From contig CAVSDF010000006.1 in NCBI GenBank assembly GCA_963726715.1, positions 248,001 through 312,000 of the forward strand: a stretch of DNA of 64,000 nt, written 5' to 3'. This document shows positions 1-7,739 of this stretch, in pieces. Source of the stretch: CAVSDF01 sp963726715. GTDB taxonomy: Bacteria > Bacteroidota > Rhodothermia > Rhodothermales > BA12. Below the pieces are notes generated by a model that did no database searches, was not told where the DNA came from, and was given only the letters and a program-made list of their open reading frames with translations. The first letter of the stretch is position 1. Every line of letters starts with the position of its first letter. The position numbers and the translations under genes are program-made.

Positions 1-696
1 AACAAGATCATCTCCCCCGGCGAGCGCAAGATCGTCGCCTACCACGAGGCGGGCCACGCCATCACCGGCTGGTTCCTCGAGCACACCGATCCCGTCGTCA
101 AGGTGTCGATCGTGCCGCGCGGCCTCGCCGCCCTCGGCTACGCGCAGTACCTGCCCGACGAGCGCTACCTGTACACGCGCGAGGCCCTCATGGACCGGAT
201 GACGATGGCCCTCGGCGGGCGCGTCGCCGAAGAACTCATCTTCCAGCAGATCACGACGGGCGCGCAGAACGACCTCGAGCGCGTGACCGCGATGGCCTAC
301 GCAATGGTCGTCGACTACGGAATGAGCGAGGCCGTCGGCTACGTGTCGTTCAACCTGTCGGGCAAGTCGCAGGACGGCCCCATGTTCTCGAAGCCGTACT
401 CCGACGGCACGGCGCAGCTCATCGACGAGGAGGTGAAGCGCCTCATCGGCGAGGCGCGCGAGCGGGCGCGTGCACTGCTCACCGAGAAGGCCGCCGAGGT
501 GGAACTCCTCGCCCAGGCGCTCTTGACGCGCGAGGTGCTCGGACCGCGCGACCTCGTGCAGCTGCTCGGCCCGCGTCCGAACGGCAACTACGTCGACTTC
601 GGCGGCGACTCGGCGAGCGCGCTCAGCCACGCCGCTGACGGCGGCACGCCGCAGATCATCTCGCCCGGCGGCACCGATCAGGGCACGAACATCTGA
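1..696 (+). CDS. ftsH: ATP-dependent zinc metalloprotease FtsH, C-terminal part (5' end outside window)
   Basis: The reading frame is open from base 1, so the gene begins upstream of the window and only the peptidase domain is seen. FtsH is a membrane-anchored AAA+ protease that degrades misfolded membrane proteins and short-lived regulators. The zinc motif HEAGH lies at visible residues 15-19. The downstream GAQNDLERVT segment supplies the third, acidic metal ligand, and the MSEAVGYVSF and DEEVKRLIGEA segments are typical of the family. The C-terminus has a Gly/Thr-rich low-complexity tail, which is common. A strong hairpin follows the stop. The AAA module is not visible, but the peptidase signature makes the assignment secure. 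Confidence 0.96.
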   Translation, partial: NKIISPGERKIVAYHEAGHAITGWFLEHTDPVVKVSIVPRGLAALGYAQYLPDERYLYTREALMDRMTMALGGRVAEELIFQQITTGAQNDLERVTAMAYAMVVDYGMSEAVGYVSFNLSGKSQDGPMFSKPYSDGTAQLIDEEVKRLIGEARERARALLTEKAAEVELLAQALLTREVLGPRDLVQLLGPRPNGNYVDFGGDSASALSHAADGGTPQIISPGGTDQGTNI

Positions 697-718
697 CCGC
701 CGCGACAGGGCATCCGCG

Positions 719-750
719 CCGGGGCGCTTCCGCAGGGAGGCGCCCCGGTT
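719..750 (+). terminator. Rho-independent-type hairpin after ftsH
   Basis: A perfect 9-bp stem CCGGGGCGC / GCGCCCCGG with a 12-base loop begins 22 bases after the ftsH stop and is followed by TT. The T-tract is weak, as in other high-GC genomes. It probably ends the ftsH transcript. Confidence 0.6.
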
Positions 751-1292
751 CCGGTTCGGGGGATTGGGGATGGGAGGACAGCGGCGCCTCCGGGTGGTTC
801 GCAGGGGCACGAACCATCGTGCCCTTCCCGCCCCTCGGCACAGGATCAGCCCGCTGCGGGGCACCCGCCCTTCGAGGGAGGTGGCCTGGAAGGCCGGAGG
901 GTGTCGGCCACCGCCGTTGATCGTCTGGCGGATGACGGCACCGCCGCACACCCCTACACTGTCTGCGGCTGGGTTTCCCCGCTCAAGAGGGCGGTTTGCT
1001 CCTGCGCAAGGCAGGCGCGGAGCGCCATCGGAGGGGACGAGGCAACTCGGTGCTGTAAGGCTCGACATCACTCAACCCACAACATCACCACCCCCGATGC
1101 GCCTTGCGCGGCTCCGGTGGCCGTGCTACCTTGGGGGCGTTGCGGCGGGTGCGAGGCCGCGCGATCTTTCGGAGGCACCGCTTTCCATTCCAGCCGCACA
1201 CATCCAGCGAACGGGCCGACACGTCGGCGCCGCATGTCGGGCCGCGCCCCGGCGCCGGTCCCCGCGCGCCACGCATGTGGAGGGACGATGCC
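751..1292. other. Intergenic region without a recognised gene
   Basis: About 540 bases separate the ftsH terminator from the HNH gene. The region contains a small palindrome at 803-826 (arms GGGCACGA / TCGTGCCC) and a promoter-like TTG...TACCTTGG pair near 1104-1134. Frames open across it lack convincing protein character. I see no RNA gene. Confidence 0.5.
1104..1134 (+). promoter_or_regulatory. Candidate promoter (TTG - 20 nt - TACCTTGG) upstream of the HNH gene
   Basis: TTG at 1104-1106 is followed after 20 bases by TACCTTGG at 1127-1134. This resembles the Bacteroidota vegetative promoter TTTG-N19-21-TAnnTTTG. Closely similar TAYCTTGS boxes occur upstream of several other genes in the window. 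It would give a leader of about 150 bases for the HNH gene. Confidence 0.4.
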
Positions 1293-1793
1293 ATGACCAG
1301 CCCCGTTCTGCTCCTCAACGCCGATTACAGCGCGCTCTCGCTGTGCAGCGTCCGCCGCGCCGTCGTGCTCGTGCTCGACGCCAAGGCCGACCTCGTCGAG
1401 GCGTGCGGCGACCAGCGGCTGCGCTCGGCGACCACCTCGTTCGCGTGGCCGTCGGTGGTGCGGCTGCGCAGCTACGTCCGCGTGCCCTACCGGACGATCC
1501 AGCTGACGCGCAAGAACGTGCTCCGGCGCGACCATTTCCGCTGCCAGTACTGCGGCGGGCGCGAGTCGCTCACGCTCGACCACGTCTTCCCGAAGAGCCG
1601 CGGCGGGCGCGACCTGTGGGAGAATCTCGTCGCCGCCTGCTCGTCGTGCAACGCGCGCAAGGGCTGCCGCACGCCCGAGGAGGCGTCGATGCCGCTGCGC
1701 ACGACGCCGTTCCGCCCCTCGCACGTGATGTACATCCGCGACACCGTCGGCACGCTCGACGACACGTGGAAGCCGTACCTGTTTCTGACCTGA
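1293..1793 (+). CDS. HNH endonuclease family protein
   Basis: A 166-aa protein with a complete HNH nuclease core. C84-x2-C87 and C116-x2-C119 form the two zinc knuckles, D96-H97 gives the first catalytic His, and N111 and the NARKG segment after C119 complete the fold. The N-terminal part (LLLNADYSALSLCSVRRAV) is the conserved extension of a stand-alone HNH family found in Bacteroidota, cyanobacteria and actinobacteria; its cellular role is unclear. The ATG at 1293 was chosen over an upstream in-frame ATG at 1104 because similarity to the family begins at MTSPVLLLNADY and the upstream extension is Arg/Pro-rich. No partner methylase or mobile element is nearby, so nothing indicates a restriction or homing role. 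Confidence 0.88.
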   Translation: MTSPVLLLNADYSALSLCSVRRAVVLVLDAKADLVEACGDQRLRSATTSFAWPSVVRLRSYVRVPYRTIQLTRKNVLRRDHFRCQYCGGRESLTLDHVFPKSRGGRDLWENLVAACSSCNARKGCRTPEEASMPLRTTPFRPSHVMYIRDTVGTLDDTWKPYLFLT

Positions 1794-1941
1794 GGGCACT
1801 CCACATCTGCAGGTGTGTCTACCCGGCGTTTCTGGCCTGGAGTCGGAACCCGAATGGGATCCCCCATCGGTCTCGGAGACCGCACCTCATGCCAGCGGAG
1901 CATGGACGCCACCGCGCGCGAGCCACGAAGCCATGACCCGG

Positions 1942-2517
1942 TTACTTTCCGTCGTCGCAGGCGCTGAGGGTTCGGACGGTGTCGTTGTCGAGTCTCCAGC
2001 AGGCGCCGTAAACGTCTGCGTAGACGATTTGGGCGTGGAACGAGGAGTCCGACACCAGCGAGTCGAGGCGATGCGCAAGCGTCGCGTTCCGCCGCGTCAG
2101 CAGAACCTCGACCTCCTGGCCCGGTCGCACGACGCTTCCGGAGCCGAGGGATTCGTAGAACGTGCCCGTGCCAGCAAGGCTGTCGCCGAACGCGTTGAGC
2201 ACCTCGGCGCGGGCGAGGCGCCACATCGACGGGTAGGTGCGGCCGTGAATCTCGAACGCCGTTTCGTGGATCACCGCGGGGCCGATGCCGGCGTTGACGA
2301 GCGTGACGCTGAAGTCTGCGTCGAGGTGGCTGGGGCCGATCTGGAGGCGTGGCCAGACCGCCGCGCGCTGCTGCGCCGAAAGAATCCGCGTCTGCACGAC
2401 CGACACGACGAGCGCGGCCAGGCTGAGCAGCACCGCCGCCGTGCCGACGAGGATCTCCGGCGTGATGCGCCGCGCGCGCGGCGGAGACGGGGTGGCGGGC
2501 AGATCAGGGGCTGTCAT
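1942..2517 (-). CDS. Hypothetical protein with one N-terminal membrane segment
   Basis: A 191-aa protein. A short Pro/Arg-rich cytoplasmic start is followed by one hydrophobic helix (residues about 22-43, LVGTAAVLLSLAALVVSVV) and a soluble, beta-rich domain of about 145 residues. I do not recognise a family; the layout recalls the many small proteins in which one helix anchors an extracytoplasmic beta domain. The ATG at 2517 was chosen because the upstream in-frame extension is compositionally unlike protein. A TATCTTGG box ends only 4 bases before this ATG, suggesting a leaderless transcript. It lies just downstream of the tspO-like gene on the same strand, separated by 64 bases. Confidence 0.6.
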   Translation of the reverse strand: MTAPDLPATPSPPRARRITPEILVGTAAVLLSLAALVVSVVQTRILSAQQRAAVWPRLQIGPSHLDADFSVTLVNAGIGPAVIHETAFEIHGRTYPSMWRLARAEVLNAFGDSLAGTGTFYESLGSGSVVRPGQEVEVLLTRRNATLAHRLDSLVSDSSFHAQIVYADVYGACWRLDNDTVRTLSACDDGK

Positions 2518-2521
2518 GCCG

Positions 2522-2529
2522 CCAAGATA
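2522..2529 (-). promoter_or_regulatory. Candidate -7 promoter box TATCTTGG
   Basis: On the minus strand TATCTTGG lies 4 bases before the ATG at 2517. The same box and the same 4-base gap are seen before the H-NOX gene at 59306-59313. If used, the transcript would begin at or beside the start codon. Confidence 0.35.
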
Positions 2530-2581
2530 GCGGCGGGGTGACTCGGCATCGCTTCCATCTGCGCTCGATGGCGCCCACCGG

Positions 2582-3070
2582 TCACCGGTTGAGGAGCCAG
2601 AAGGCGGCGTTGAGGTAGGTGGCGAACGAGACCCAGAGCAGGTACGGCAGGAGGAGCCACGGCACCGCGGCGTGGACCGGGCGCGCGGCGACCATCGTGG
2701 CGGCGATGGCGGCGAGCATCGCCACGATGACAACGAGCGCGGCGCCGAGCGCTTCGGCGCCGAAGTAGACGGGCGTCCACAGGGCGTTGAGGGCCAGTTG
2801 CACGAAGAACAGCACCAGCGCCGTCTTGCGTCGCCGCGACGGACCGTACCAGTGTTGCCAGAGGAGCCAGAGGGCGATGCCCATCAGCGTGTAGAGGAGC
2901 GTCCAGACCGGACCGAACACCCACGAGGGCGGCGAGAGCGGCGGGCGCGTCAGCGAGTCGTACCACGATCCGCCGCCGGTGACGGTCGTGAGCGCGCCGA
3001 TGGCGCCTGCGGCGTTGCAGAGCACGACGCAGCTCACGAGGCGCAGCCAGTCGGCGAGGGTCTTCGGCAT
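2582..3070 (-). CDS. tspO: TspO/MBR family protein (tryptophan-rich sensory protein)
   Basis: A 162-aa integral membrane protein with five predicted helices and the Trp/Pro-rich pattern of TspO/peripheral benzodiazepine receptor proteins. Diagnostic segments are WYDSLTRPPLSPPSWVFGPVW, YTLMGIALWLLW, LNALWTPVYFGAEALG, LLLPYLLWVSFATYLNAAFWLLN. TspO proteins bind porphyrins and other tetrapyrroles and act in oxidative-stress or light-related responses. Length matches the family (about 150-165 aa). The ATG at 3070 gives MPKTLADW; an in-frame ATG at 3112 would add 14 residues of no clear character. It is transcribed away from the CBM48 gene. Confidence 0.92.
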   Translation of the reverse strand: MPKTLADWLRLVSCVVLCNAAGAIGALTTVTGGGSWYDSLTRPPLSPPSWVFGPVWTLLYTLMGIALWLLWQHWYGPSRRRKTALVLFFVQLALNALWTPVYFGAEALGAALVVIVAMLAAIAATMVAARPVHAAVPWLLLPYLLWVSFATYLNAAFWLLNR

Positions 3071-3178
3071 ATCGGAAGTCGGGAATTGGACGGACCGAAA
3101 GCTACCGAACACGGCGCTGCGCCACCGTAACGAGGGTGCAAGGGCGGCGCGGAGGCGTGGTGTGGCAGCCTGGCGCCG

Positions 3179-3192
3179 TGGAAAGCGCTTCG
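3179..3192. promoter_or_regulatory. Possible LacI/GalR-type operator upstream of the CBM48 gene
   Basis: AAGCGCTT at 3183-3190 is the same 8-bp palindromic core found in the perfect operator at 24624-24637. The outer bases (TG-GA / TT-CG) match only partly. It lies about 107 bases upstream of a glycogen-binding-domain gene, so shared regulation with the glucan locus is possible but unproven. Confidence 0.3.
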
Positions 3193-3296
3193 GAAATGTT
3201 CACCTCATTCCTACACCTGCCGCCGCACGAGAGTGATAGACTCAGTGTAGCGGCGTGCGTAGCGCCGCTGCCGCCTCACCCTGAACTCCGACCGCC

Positions 3297-3593
3297 ATGA
3301 TCACCAAGAAACCTGCCGCGCGCGGCACCGCCACGAGCGTCACCTTCACCGTTCCAGCCGACGCCGCCATGTCGTCGGTCGCCATCGTCGGCTCGTTCAA
3401 CGACTGGAACGAGGTCGCCCACCTGATGAAGCTCGACAAGAAGAGGGGCGTCTGGACCAAGGCCATCTCGCTCAAGCCCGGCCGCCACACCTTCCGCTAC
3501 CTCGCCGACAACGAAACGTGGCTCGACGACGACACGCCCGACGAGACCGAGGGCACGCCTTTCGGCAGCCGCAACGGCGTCGTCGTCCTCTGA
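3297..3593 (+). CDS. Stand-alone glycogen-binding (CBM48/AMPK-type) domain protein
   Basis: A 98-aa protein that is essentially one carbohydrate-binding module. The core runs VTFTVPADAAMSSVAIVGSFNDWN, then MKLDKKRGVWTKAISLKPGRHTFRYLADNETWLDD, which is the isoamylase N-terminal/AMPK-beta glycogen-binding fold with its conserved Trp residues and GxFNxW turn. There is no signal peptide, so it acts in the cytoplasm, plausibly binding glycogen or serving as an adaptor. No catalytic domain is fused. Homologous single-domain proteins are common in Bacteroidota and Chlorobi. The start ATG at 3297 directly precedes the domain. A possible LacI-type half-operator lies upstream. Confidence 0.85.
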   Translation: MITKKPAARGTATSVTFTVPADAAMSSVAIVGSFNDWNEVAHLMKLDKKRGVWTKAISLKPGRHTFRYLADNETWLDDDTPDETEGTPFGSRNGVVVL

Positions 3594-3599
3594 GGTGGC

Positions 3600-3793
3600 G
3601 GGTTGGTGTGGGTGTGGATGGGGTCGCAGGGAGACGGAATGCGTGCCCCGACAGCCGCTCCGACTCAGCCGCCCCCCGCAGGCACGCCGCCCCGTGTCAG
3701 CCAGAGGATAAACCTGACAGGTCGTCGATCTGTCAGGTTTTCGGCGTTGCGCCATCCCCCTCGCCAACTCACCCCTCACCACCCCTCTCACCG
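3600..3793. repeat. Imperfect inverted repeat with GT-rich/CA-rich arms around a two-box palindrome
   Basis: The left arm (about 3600-3622) is GT-rich and the right arm (about 3757-3793) is the CA-rich counterpart. The centre holds the ACCTGnCAGGT double box. The element fills the space between two convergent genes and overlaps the stop codon of the TPR gene. A very similar layout is seen at 24353-24562. Confidence 0.45.
3711..3739. repeat. Two-box ACCTGnCAGGT element, copy A (also a bidirectional terminator candidate)
   Basis: Box 1 is ACCTGACAGGT (3712-3722) and box 2 is ATCTGTCAGGT (3728-3738); their centres are 16 bases apart. The whole is a hairpin with AACCTGACAG / CTGTCAGGTT arms followed by TT. 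It sits between convergent genes. Three further copies occur at 24426, 55725 and 63764. Confidence 0.6.
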
Positions 3794-4612
3794 CAGGCTG
3801 CGGATGCGGGCGTCGGCGCGGGTGCGGTAGAGGCCGTACAAAGCGCCCTGGTAGGCCTCCCACGCCTTCACGCGGTCGCCGAGGGCGAGGTAAGCTTCGG
3901 CGCGGGCGAAGTACAGTCCCGCCGCGCCCTCGCGCTCGCCCCGGTACTCGCGCAGCGCCGCCGTGGTCACGTCGATGGCCTCGGTGTAGCGTCGGAGCGC
4001 GAGGAATGCGTCGGCGCGGTATCGGGCGCCGCGCGTGTCGGGCGGCAGGGCTGCGTCGAGGGCGTCGAGTTCGGCGAGGACGATCGTCGCGGCGGCGGCG
4101 GTCGAGGGGACGGTATCGACGAAGGGCGCGATGCGGTCGTAGGCGAGCGTGCGGAGCGTGCGCTCGGCGGTGTCGCGGAGGTCGACGTCGCCGCGGCGCT
4201 CGGCGGCGGCGGCAGCCATCCGGAGGGTGAGGACGGATTCGTCGCGCCGTCCGAGGCGGTCGAGCGCGAGGCCGAGGCCGAGGTAGTTGCGCGCGTAGTC
4301 GGGGTCGAGGGCGATGCCGTTCTCGAAGTACGGGAGCGCGCGCTCGGGCTGCCGCAGCCACGCGAACCGGGCGCCGCGGTTGTACTCGATCTGCGCGAGC
4401 ACGCGCCGCGCCCGCACCTCGACCGGCGTGTCGCGCGCCGCACGCGCCTGCTCGACGGCGGTGACGAAGTGCCCGTAAGCGTCTTCCATACGCCCGCTTT
4501 CCACGGCCGCCGCGCCGCGCGCATACGCATCGCGCTGCGGCTGCGCCATCGCCACGGAAGGCGTGGCGGCGAGGAGGACGAAAGCGGCGAGCAGGACGCG
4601 AGACGAGGACAC
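3788..4612 (-). CDS. Secreted tetratricopeptide-repeat protein
   Basis: A protein of about 274 aa with an N-terminal signal peptide (VLLAAFVLLAATPSVAMAQ) and at least three helix-turn-helix TPR units with the usual small/large residue spacing, for example ALPYFENGIALDPDYARNYLGLGLALDRLGRRDES. TPR arrays mediate protein-protein contacts; the export signal puts this one in the periplasm. A GTG at 4612 is preferred because it places the signal peptide correctly; an in-frame TTG at 4630 would add six residues (MPAAAA) and would nearly abut the stop of the LOG-family gene. It probably shares a transcript with that gene. The 3' end runs into an inverted-repeat element. Confidence 0.78.
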   Translation of the reverse strand: MSSSRVLLAAFVLLAATPSVAMAQPQRDAYARGAAAVESGRMEDAYGHFVTAVEQARAARDTPVEVRARRVLAQIEYNRGARFAWLRQPERALPYFENGIALDPDYARNYLGLGLALDRLGRRDESVLTLRMAAAAAERRGDVDLRDTAERTLRTLAYDRIAPFVDTVPSTAAAATIVLAELDALDAALPPDTRGARYRADAFLALRRYTEAIDVTTAALREYRGEREGAAGLYFARAEAYLALGDRVKAWEAYQGALYGLYRTRADARIRSLR

Positions 4613-4631
4613 GGCGGCGGCGGCGGGCAAG

Positions 4632-5354
4632 TCAGAAGTTGGGCGCGAGGGCGTTCTCGCGGTAGAAGGCGTCGATGATGGAGACGGCCTCCTCGGGGCT
4701 GTCGGTGACCGTGAAGAGGTCGAGGTCCTTCTCGGAGATCAGCCCGTCGGCGAGGAGCGTGTTCTTGACCCAGTCGACGAAGTGGCCCCAGAACTCGGTC
4801 CCCACGAGCACGATCGGGAAGCGCGCCGTCTTGCCCGTCTGAATCAGCGTCAGCGCCTCCGACAACTCGTCGAGCGTGCCGAAGCCGCCGGGCATGCAGA
4901 TGTAGCCCTGCGCGTACTTGACGAGCATCGTCTTGCGAACGAAGAAGTACTCGAAGTTGATGCTGTGCTCGCGGTCGACGTAGGCGTTGAAGCCCTGCTC
5001 GTTCGGGAGCAGGATGTTGAGGCCGATCGAGAGGCCGCCTGCTTCCTGCGCACCCTTGTTGGCCGCCTCCATCACGCCCGGTCCGCCACCGGTGATGACG
5101 CCGTAGCCGCGGCGGACGCACTCGGCGGCGGCGCGGCGGGCGAGGTCGTACTCGGGCGCATCCGGAGCGGTGCGGGCCGAGCCGAAGACGGTGATGCAGG
5201 GGCCGAGGCGCGAGAGGGTCTCGAAACCGCGGGCGAATTCGCCGGAGATGTTGAAGATGCGCCAGAGGTCTTCGAGCTGCTTGCGCTGCCACGCGAGGCG
5301 CTCGGCCTCGGTCATCTTGTCGGGCTGGAGGATGGGAGGTGGGAGGGATTCCAT
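4632..5354 (-). CDS. LOG family protein (TIGR00730-type, lysine-decarboxylase-like fold)
   Basis: A 240-aa Rossmann-fold protein with both LOG signatures: GGGPGVMEAANKGA (residues about 90-102) and PGGFGTLDELSE (155-166). These bind the nucleotide substrate. LOG enzymes are cytokinin-nucleoside-5'-monophosphate phosphoribohydrolases, and bacterial members hydrolyse AMP-type nucleotides or remain unassigned. The roughly 40-residue N-terminal extension with KQLEDLWRIFNISGEFARGFETL is typical of the longer Bacteroidota/Chlorobi type. The ATG at 5354 gives MESLPPPILQPDK. It lies 86 bases after the ompA-like gene on the same strand. Old annotations as lysine decarboxylase are misleading. Confidence 0.9.
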   Translation of the reverse strand: MESLPPPILQPDKMTEAERLAWQRKQLEDLWRIFNISGEFARGFETLSRLGPCITVFGSARTAPDAPEYDLARRAAAECVRRGYGVITGGGPGVMEAANKGAQEAGGLSIGLNILLPNEQGFNAYVDREHSINFEYFFVRKTMLVKYAQGYICMPGGFGTLDELSEALTLIQTGKTARFPIVLVGTEFWGHFVDWVKNTLLADGLISEKDLDLFTVTDSPEEAVSIIDAFYRENALAPNF

Positions 5355-5440
5355 GCGGGTGAGATGGGGAAAAGGGCAACGAACGACGCCGCCCCCGGAG
5401 TGTCCCGGAGACGGCGTCGAAGCAAGCGAGGGCGTGCCGA

Positions 5441-6133
5441 TCAGCGACCGCCACCGGTCTGCTGGGCGGCCTGACGCTGGAACTCCTCGTTGGCGACGAT
5501 GGCGATCTCGACGCGGCGGTTCTTCGAACGTCCGTCGACGGTGTCGTTCGAGGCGACCGGGTCGCTCTCGCCGCGGCCGACGGTCGTCACGCGGGCGCGG
5601 GTGATGCCCTGCGAGATGAGGAAGGCGGCGGCGCTGCTGGCGCGGCGCTCGGAGAGGCTCTGGTTGTAGCTGTCCGAGCCGGTCGCGTCGGTGAAGCCGT
5701 AGATGATGACGTCGGTGTTCGGGTACTTCTGGAGGCTGGCCGAGAGGTCGCCGAGGTCCGAGCGCGAGGTGCCCTTGAGCGTCGACGAGTCGACGTCGAA
5801 GAGGATGGCGTTGTTGAAGGTCACCTGGATGCCTTCGCCGACGCGCTCGACTTCGCCGTTTGCGATCTCCTCTTCGAGTTCGCGGGCCTGGCGGTCCATC
5901 TGACGCCCGATGATGGCGCCGGCGGTGCCGCCGACGGCCGCGCCGACGATGGCGCCGGTCGCGGTGTTGCCCTGCGAGCGGCCGATGATGCCGCCGATGA
6001 CGCCGCCCGCGGCGGCGCCGATGCCCGCGCCACGTTCGGTGTTGGAGAGGCTCTTGCAGCCGACGGTCGTGCCGCCGAGGAAGAGGGTGAGGGCGACGGC
6101 GGTGAGGCCGAAGCGGTTGGAAACGTGAGACAT
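5441..6133 (-). CDS. OmpA-family outer-membrane protein with glycine-zipper segment
   Basis: A 230-aa protein. Residues 1-26 form an export signal ending in GGTTVGC, plausibly a lipoprotein signal with a non-standard lipobox. Residues about 35-78 form a glycine zipper (GAGIGAAAGGVIGGIIGR ... GAAVGGTAGAIIGRQMD). Residues about 105-220 are an OmpA C-terminal peptidoglycan-binding domain (ILFDVDSSTLK, IYGFTDATGSDSYNQSLSERRASSAAAFLI, SDPVASNDTVDGRSKNRRVEI), with the Asp and Arg that clamp diaminopimelate. It is probably a Pal/YiaD-type protein tethering outer membrane to the cell wall. The ATG at 6133 precedes the signal. It is the first gene of a leftward trio with the LOG and TPR genes. Confidence 0.88.
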   Translation of the reverse strand: MSHVSNRFGLTAVALTLFLGGTTVGCKSLSNTERGAGIGAAAGGVIGGIIGRSQGNTATGAIVGAAVGGTAGAIIGRQMDRQARELEEEIANGEVERVGEGIQVTFNNAILFDVDSSTLKGTSRSDLGDLSASLQKYPNTDVIIYGFTDATGSDSYNQSLSERRASSAAAFLISQGITRARVTTVGRGESDPVASNDTVDGRSKNRRVEIAIVANEEFQRQAAQQTGGGR

Positions 6134-6697
6134 GGTCGGATGGGGATGGTGGGGTACGACGGCGGGATGCCGAGGGGAGCTGTTCCAAGCGCCGTGCCAA
6201 ACCGGCCCCGCATCCCCTGCGGTTCCTCCCTCAAGGCCCCGTGGAGCGTCTCGTTACCGCCACGAAACACCCCGGATGGGCCTACGCGCTGTGTTCACGC
6301 CCCTGTTGCCGCTTCGCCGTCCGCTCCCATGCACGCGCGGTGCGGGATGCCGTGGACGCTGCCTGTCCGGCGTGGTGGACGGGTTGGGGTGCCATGTCGT
6401 TGATTGTTCAGGGGTTGGGGCGGGCAGACGCAGGCCTTCAGCGAAGGCGGTCCCTGTGGGTGGCTGCCGCTGCCGGCCCCCGTTCGTGGCCCTTCGACAG
6501 GCTCAGGGACCGCTCGTTGGCACCGGTGGGGGCGTTGGGGGAGACCGATCGGTGGCGCAGGAGCGGGACGTGTCCGCACGTCTCTTGACGGATGCGCCGT
6601 GCCCTCAACGACAAACGACCGACGACCGACGACGAACGCCGCGAAGCGGACGGGTATCTTGCCAGTCTGACACCTCCCCTCTCCCAGCATCCCCCCG
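6134..6697. other. Intergenic region between divergent genes, with repeat-like DNA
   Basis: About 560 bases between the OmpA-like gene and the nucleotidyltransferase. I see a GT-rich stretch (about 6383-6420) and a CA/CG-rich counterpart (about 6605-6639) forming a weak inverted repeat, with the motif CCCTTCGACAGGCTCAGGG between them. A TATCTTGC box at 6655-6662 may serve the nucleotidyltransferase gene. No coding sequence is supported. Confidence 0.45.
6655..6662 (+). promoter_or_regulatory. Candidate -7 promoter box TATCTTGC
   Basis: TATCTTGC lies 35 bases before the ATG at 6698 and matches the recurrent TAYCTTGS box of this window. No clear -33 TTTG element is visible at the expected spacing. 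Confidence 0.3.
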
Positions 6698-7721
6698 ATG
6701 AAGCTCATCATCCCCATGGCCGGCCGCGGCACCCGCGTCCGCCCGCACTCGCACGTCACGCCCAAGCCGCTCCTCTCGGTGCGCGGCAAGTCGATGGTCG
6801 AGCGCATCGTCGAGACGTTCGCGGGCGCGCTTCCGCGGCCCATCACCGAGGCGGTCTTCGTGCTCGGGCCGGACTTCGGCGACGGCGTGCGCAAGACGCT
6901 CACCGGCCATCTGCGAGCGCTTCGGCATCACGGCGCAGTTCGGCGTTCAGGACAGTCGCGCAGGGCACCGCCCACGCCGTCCTGTGCGCGGGCGAGCACC
7001 TCGTCGGCGAGGGCATCATCGTCTTCGCCGACACGCTCTTCGCGATGGACAAGGGCAGCGTCTCGCTCGACGGCGTCGATGTCGTCGCGTGGGTCAAGGA
7101 AGTCGAGGACCCGCGGCGCTTCGGCGTGGCGGTGCGCGAGGACGGCGTCGGCGGGAGCGGGCGCATCGTGGCGTTCGTCGAGAAGCCGCAGGAGCTGATC
7201 TCGACCGAGGCGCTCATCGGCATCTACTACATGCGCGAGCTCGAGCGCTTCGGGCGCGAGGCGCAGTACCTGATGGACCACGGGGTCACCGGCAACGGCG
7301 AGTACCAGCTCACCGACGCGGTCGACCGGATGCTCAAAGACGGCGCGATCATCTCGACGGCGACCGTCACCGAGTGGCTCGACTGCGGCACCATCCCGGC
7401 GCTCCTCGAAACCACCGCCATCGTCCTCGGCCACGAACAGGCGGACGCCCACGAAGGCGCCGTCTCTGACAGCGTGCTCGTCGAGCCGTACTACATCGGG
7501 CCGGGCGCGACCGTCACCGGCAGCGTCGTCGGGCCGCACGCGAGCATCGAGGCGGGCGCCGTCGTCACCGACTCGGTCGTGCGCCGGAGCGTCGTCTTCT
7601 CGAAGGGCAGGTCCGCGCGAGCGTCCTCGACGGCTCGCTCGTCGGGCAGAGCGCCGAGGTCGAAGGCGTCGCCGGGGCGCTCAACATCGGCGACCACGCG
7701 AGCGTCGGCGTCGTCCGCTGA
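6698..7721 (+). pseudogene. Sugar-phosphate nucleotidyltransferase (GlmU/RfbA-like), reading frame broken three times
   Basis: The N-terminus MKLIIPMAGRGTRVRPHSHVTPKPLLSVRGKSM is the nucleotide-binding signature of NTP transferases that make NDP-sugars. The rest of the protein is recognisable only by changing frame: after about 6905 (AICERFGITAQFGVQD), again at about 6953 (VAQGTAHAVLCAGEHL through the GNGEYQLTDAVDRML and TEWLDCGTIPALLETT motifs and a left-handed beta-helix tail), and again at about 7608 (QVRASVLDGSLVGQSAEVEGV to the TGA at 7719-7721). The first two changes each fit one surplus base; the third fits a short deletion. Restored, the product is about 340 aa, a normal length with hexapeptide repeats at the end. 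Either the consensus is wrong here or the gene is decaying. Conservation of all segments favours a functional gene with sequence errors. Confidence 0.8.
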
Positions 7722-7739
7722 ACCGGGCGTTGCGGTCCG

